Origin: Silurus meridionalis
Taxonomy: Eukaryota; Chordata; Actinopteri; Siluriformes; Siluridae
Length of the DNA: 64,000 nucleotides
Direction: 5' to 3'
Assembly (NCBI RefSeq): GCF_014805685.1
Contig: NC_060891.1
Span: 3,449,001 to 3,513,000 of the forward strand
Each line of letters begins with the position of its first letter. Positions within the stretch are counted from its first letter, which is position 1. This document shows positions 59,880-64,000 of the stretch, in pieces. Made by a program: the position numbers and the translations under genes. The notes under the pieces are model-generated. The model had not been told where the DNA came from. It searched no databases and saw nothing but the letters and a program-made list of their open reading frames with translations.

Positions 59880-60194
59880 CTTTCCAACTCTATCCAAGCA
59901 TTATTTATCTATCCATTCATCCATCCTAAAATCCATTTATCATTTTTCACAGTTGTCTATCCAACCATCTATCCATGTTCCAATCTTTTAAATGCTTTTC
60001 CGAGCATTTATTTGTTATTCTGTTCATCCAGCTATGTGCTTACCCAAAGATCTATTCTCACATCCGTCCATCTTTGCAACTGCCTATCTAACCATCTGTC
60101 CATGCATCTGTCCTCCTAGCTATGTCCATTACATTCATCCATTATTTCATCAATCCATCCATCCATCCATCCATCTATCTATCCATCTATCCAT
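59880..60194. repeat. Second degenerate (CCAT)/(CTAT) tract
   Basis: Interrupted CCAT, CTAT and CTGT units, purest at 60,153-60,194. Confidence 0.85.
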
Positions 60195-60587
60195 TCTTCA
60201 ATTCAAAAGATCCATTAATTTATCCTACATCCTTCCAACATGAAGTCCTTTTTTGATGAAAATCCTTTTATTTTTTTGTAAATACGAAAAAAGTTACAAA
60301 TTTCTAAGTTAATACATAAAACCTCCCAGGACTGATCTTCCATTATAGTAGCTATAAACAGTCCTTCCTTCACTGTTTTAAAGCTTATAAGACACAAAAA
60401 TGCCAGAAACTGAAAGCACAAATTTCACTGTGCTGGAGATTTTCCACTTTTGGAAAACATAAAGGTTAAAGCATGGACACTGGAGACTCCTTCCTGTCCT
60501 CTCACAAAGTGTGGAGTTGTCCATGTGTGAGTTGTTACTTTCATAATGATAAAGTATAGACTGTTGTTCTCCACTCGCTATTAACTG

Positions 60588-60589
<2 letters not shown>

Positions 60590-60639
<50 letters not shown>
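60590..60639. repeat. (GT)n microsatellite
   Basis: About 25 GT units, about 90 bp before the proposed SOCS4 first exon. Confidence 0.95.
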
Positions 60640-60640
<1 letters not shown>

Positions 60641-60714
60641 GTTTCTCCTGCACTCTCAGCCAGGGTCAGTGTGTCTCCTAGGAATTGCTCTATGAGAGCA
60701 CTTTAAAGCCAAGA

Positions 60715-60854
60715 GACGCGCTCATTACCCTCTCACTGCACAGCTCACCACTCACACACACTCACGCAGAGCTTCCGAAAACCATGGGACAATTCATTGC
60801 CTGAGGACTAAATATTAACATCTTACAACTTACACTCCAGTGTTGATATTGAAG
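60715..60854 (+). other. socs4: Probable SOCS4 noncoding first exon
   Basis: A strong donor (GAAG|GTAAGC) at 60,854/60,855 and a matching acceptor (tttttgtgcag) before 61,428 define an intron of 573 bp. The upstream stretch is less AT-rich and is preceded by 'actttaaagcc' at about 60,700, a weak TATA-like element. The 5' limit is inferred. A small ATG ORF at 60,784 (MGQFIA) lies within it. Confidence 0.5.
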
Positions 60855-60903
60855 GTAAGCCCTTTTTTAAATTCGTATTTTAATGGACATTCTGACTATA
60901 TTA

Positions 60904-60911
<8 letters not shown>

Positions 60912-60981
<70 letters not shown>
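60912..60981. repeat. (AT)n microsatellite
   Basis: About 34 AT units in the SOCS4 5' intron. Confidence 0.95.
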
Positions 60982-60988
<7 letters not shown>

Positions 60989-61455
60989 TATACTCTACAT
61001 ATATAGATATATATGTGAAAATCTTTTTCCTTTTTTTATTATAATTATTAATTTTTTTCTACTTGTGAAATGATTACAGCTACACTGTATGTATGAGGAG
61101 CACTACAAATAAATTATTATTATATATTATTATTATTTAATAATAATTGACATTTTTTTCTCGCATATTTCACATAATTCATTTATGTAAAATAAAAGAA
61201 AAAACACATTTATTGATTAATTTTGTGATTAAACAAACACCAAGCATACTTATTTATTGTATTTATTTATTTATTTAGTTTTTGCTGTTTTTTTTTTTTA
61301 AGGAACCTGCACATATGTTTATTATAACATTTATTATTTACATTTATTATGTTTTATTTTTAGCATGGAAAATTTTTTTGTAAGAAATGTGTTAAACCAT
61401 AACTGTATATATTTTGTTTTTGTGCAGCACAGGACAACATTGACGTGTCCACATC

Positions 61456-62622
61456 ATGTCCGAGAAGAAATCCAGACCCTCAGATGCGCGTCCCAAAAAC
61501 CTGCGTAGCTGGAGCGTGGACAGCTACATCCGCAGCGTTAAGAAGCGCTCGCGTGGTCCGCGCCATGACGCCCCTCCCAGAGGAGTAGAGGATGGAGACG
61601 TGCCGGATGAGCAGAACGTCCGCTCGACTTCCTGTCCCCAGAGACGGAGGGAGAGGAAGTGCAGCTGTACGGCTATCGGAGACGGAGACATAGACTCTGT
61701 GTGCAGGAAAGCGTTGTCTCGCCGATCTCTCCGACAGAAGTTCCAGGACGCAGTGGGGCAGTGTCTTCCCCTCCGTGGCCACCATCACCACCACCACCAT
61801 CACCATCACCACCACCACCATCACCAGGGCGGCTCGTCGAGACCATTCTCGGTGCTCCTGTGGTCCAAGCGCAAGATTCACGTGTCTGAGCTCATGGAGG
61901 ACAAGTGTCCGTTCTCGCCGAAGTCTGAACTGGCGCAGTGTTGGCATCTTATCAAGAAGCACGGCACGCATCAGAACGCGTCAATAGTCCTTGAGGACCA
62001 CAAAAGCAGAAGGTTGACCTCGTCTTCTTCGACTTTCATTTCCTGGGAGGAAGTCAGCTCAAACGGTGCATCCAGCTTGACTGATTGGGACGCGTCTTTT
62101 ATTCACGGGGCACCCCAGTGTTACTCACATGCTGACTGCATCTTAGTTCCTGATCTCCTTCAAATCATCAACAGCCCATGTTATTGGGGCGTCCTGAACC
62201 GATTCGAGGCCGAACAGCTTCTTGAAGGCCAACCCGAAGGCACCTTCCTGCTCCGAGACTCCGCCCAGGACGACTACCTGTTCTCGGTCAGCTTTCGGCG
62301 CTACAGCCGGTCTCTTCACGCACGCATCGAGCAGAGCGGCAAGCGATTCAGCTTTGACTGTCGCGACCCCTGCATGTACAGAGACGTGAGTATCACGGGC
62401 CTTCTGAAGCACTACAGCGATCCAGCCACGTGCCTGTTCTTTGAACCTCTCCTGTCTCGACCCCTGCCCAGGACCTTTCCCTTTTCCCTGCAGCATCTGT
62501 GCAGGGCGTTAATCTGCAGCTGCACTACCTATCAGGGCATCGAGACTCTGCCCCTGCCGCATACACTCCGGGATTACCTCAGGCTATACCATTTTAAATG
62601 TGACGGGGCATGCGAGATATGA
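61456..62622 (+). CDS. socs4: SOCS4, suppressor of cytokine signalling 4
   Basis: Single uninterrupted coding exon, 388 residues (human SOCS4 440). SOCS4 is the substrate receptor of an elongin B/C-cullin 5 ubiquitin ligase that binds phosphotyrosine proteins such as EGFR. The N-terminal conserved segment has ERKCSCTAIG, RRSLRQKFQDAVGQC and SKRKIHVSELMEDKCPF. A 15-His run fills residues 109-123. The linker is shorter than in mammals. The SH2 domain begins near residue 242 (CYWGVLNRFEAEQLLEG) with the phosphate-binding FLLRDSAQDDYLFSVSFRRY. The SOCS box follows (TFPFSLQHLCRALICSCTTY) with the Cul5-box LPLP, then a short tail YHFKCDGACEI. DAVGQC and synteny with STYX-GNPNAT1 favour SOCS4 over SOCS5. 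The acceptor lies 28 nt before the ATG. Confidence 0.96.
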   Translation: MSEKKSRPSDARPKNLRSWSVDSYIRSVKKRSRGPRHDAPPRGVEDGDVPDEQNVRSTSCPQRRRERKCSCTAIGDGDIDSVCRKALSRRSLRQKFQDAVGQCLPLRGHHHHHHHHHHHHHHHQGGSSRPFSVLLWSKRKIHVSELMEDKCPFSPKSELAQCWHLIKKHGTHQNASIVLEDHKSRRLTSSSSTFISWEEVSSNGASSLTDWDASFIHGAPQCYSHADCILVPDLLQIINSPCYWGVLNRFEAEQLLEGQPEGTFLLRDSAQDDYLFSVSFRRYSRSLHARIEQSGKRFSFDCRDPCMYRDVSITGLLKHYSDPATCLFFEPLLSRPLPRTFPFSLQHLCRALICSCTTYQGIETLPLPHTLRDYLRLYHFKCDGACEI

Positions 62623-64000
62623 CGAGCTATTCACATTTCAAATGTCTTGAATTAGAATCAGAAAGAATTCCACAAATGTGTCATTTTTTTCTTTATTCCT
62701 TGTAGTCCCTGATTTTCTGAGTGGGATCAATGGGCTACCTTTCTCTGATCAGACTGAGCCAATCATTTAGAGCTCATTTGTATGAAACAGGGTGAAAATA
62801 GTTACAAACTTTTCATTAAAACTACAAAAAAACTTGATTTCCCTGCACCTGTAGCAGAATGTTCATTTTCATGTTGTACTACCAAGTTGTGGTACCATCA
62901 AAGGTACCTCTTTTGTACCAATAGTCTGTAAACCTATAGGATATAGGAATTATACATAAATGCAGCATAAAAGAAAACAAACGTTTGCGTACCTTGATTA
63001 GCATTAGCATTTGAAGTTCGTAGGGATTTCAAGGACAATCACAAAAGTATATTTGTATAAACGTGTACTCCTTCTTGTGCAACCCGAACTGCTGAGATGA
63101 TCAATGTCTCTAAGTGAACATTAGCATCAGTTTTAAATCATCACATCATTAATGTGCAACTATTTTCAGTCTTCTGCTTAAAATCACTCAACAAGCGCTA
63201 GACATGCTTGTTTTAAATGTAATAAAATGGTGTCCATCAGTGATTCAAAACAGAAGAGATGGAAACTCATTTTTACCCTTCGCTCCTCTGTAATGCTAAC
63301 TGTTGTGCGTCAGGAGAGATAATGCGCTAGCGTCTGGCGCCGACTAAATTGGGAAAAAATCTGTAAAGAAAATGCCCCGGCTGGAAAAAAATGGTCTTCC
63401 TGATGAAGCTCCTTTTGAACGATCTAGTGAACGAGCACAGTGATGCTGGGTCTTCTGTGGAAAAAGAAAAAAAACCTAAACCTGATACCCTTAATCGATT
63501 TGATTCATATAGCGCTTACTGTAAACACTGTCATGAAGCAGATTTACAGAAATCCGGATGCAGATTTAGATTAACGACTGTGACATCGGCACGAGGAACC
63601 AGGCAGCATGATATTATAGATTATTTCATATAAAGGTTGAGAAGTCAGTACTGAGAATGCATTTAAAATATCTTTATGATTACAGCAGCAAATTCTTGTG
63701 CAGTATCCAGGTGAGAGTCATAAAAAAAGAAATTAAAGTGTTTTGAGGGTCTTTGATTTAGAAAATTCATTTAGAGTCATAGTTAATCACTTTGAGAGGC
63801 TTCACGGTTGTATCACATGTTATATGATACCAATATTGATTTCAAATTGAATTAATGAACAGCCTAAAGATCTATGAAGTTACTAAGCAACTCAAGAACC
63901 ATAAAGATGGATTTGGACTGTAATTAATACAAACACCTTAACAATAATACAACTATAATGAATGGATATTCGGTGCCACTGAGAATCTGGATCCTCTCAT
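62623..64000. other. SOCS4 3' region
   Basis: 3' UTR and spacer; ATTAAA at 62,815 is a possible signal. The 80-codon frame at 63,391-63,633 is lysine-rich and resembles no family I know. No further gene is recognised to the window end. Confidence 0.4.

Noticed and set aside
61480..61971. 163-codon minus-strand ORF opposite SOCS4
   Set aside because: Shadow of the GC-rich SOCS4 coding strand; its run of Val/Met mirrors the poly-His codons.
63391..63633. 80-codon ORF after SOCS4
   Set aside because: Lysine-rich with no conserved motif; lies in AT-rich 3' region and has no supporting signals.

Overview
The window looks like nuclear DNA of a ray-finned (teleost) fish. The genes are split by short GT-AG introns, the spacers are AT-rich, and there are many tetranucleotide microsatellites, Tc1-like transposon remains, a fish-type L2/CR1-like LINE and MITE-like copies typical of teleost genomes. 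No prokaryotic or viral gene organisation is visible. I cannot fix the species.

Layout from left to right. (1) 1,017-8,126, plus strand: the last six exons of FAM184A (coiled-coil protein), ending in a stop codon. (2) 9,710-12,630, minus strand: phospholamban (PLN), with a single coding exon, an upstream noncoding exon and a TATA box. (3) 12.7-19.2 kb: spacer with a nearly intact LINE reverse transcriptase (17.0-18.8 kb). (4) 19,259-35,546, plus strand: ROS1 receptor tyrosine kinase without its signal-peptide exon. It has four fibronectin III domains, two YWTD-type propellers, a transmembrane segment and a complete kinase. The ectodomain is much shorter than in mammals. (5) 36,301-37,234: a fold-back element with long inverted ends. 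(6) 37,741-41,157, plus strand: ANKEF1 (ankyrin repeats plus a degenerate EF-hand region). (7) 42.1-43.1 kb: a 30-bp-unit minisatellite of about 1 kb. (8) 43,421-47,253, plus strand: STYX pseudophosphatase, complete in 11 coding exons. (9) 49,877-52,580, minus strand: GNPNAT1 (hexosamine pathway acetyltransferase), complete and convergent with STYX. (10) 52.7-60.6 kb: spacer with decayed Tc1-like elements, a perfect 47-bp-arm hairpin and CCAT-rich tracts. (11) 60.7-62,622, plus strand: SOCS4 with an upstream noncoding exon and an intronless coding region.

The gene order joins blocks that are separate in human: FAM184A-PLN-ROS1 (6q22), ANKEF1 (20p12) and STYX-GNPNAT1-SOCS4 (14q22). These are independent eukaryotic genes, not an operon. 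The functional themes are cardiac calcium handling (PLN), receptor tyrosine kinase signalling (ROS1), signal attenuation (STYX, SOCS4) and UDP-GlcNAc synthesis (GNPNAT1).

The most notable observations are the compact ROS1 ectodomain with phase-compatible exons flanking the missing part, a PLN with Leu at the position of the CaMKII site Thr17, the 47-bp perfect hairpin near 56.9 kb, and the fold-back element carrying a perfect NRF1-type palindrome upstream of ANKEF1. I found no CRISPR array, tRNA or rRNA gene.
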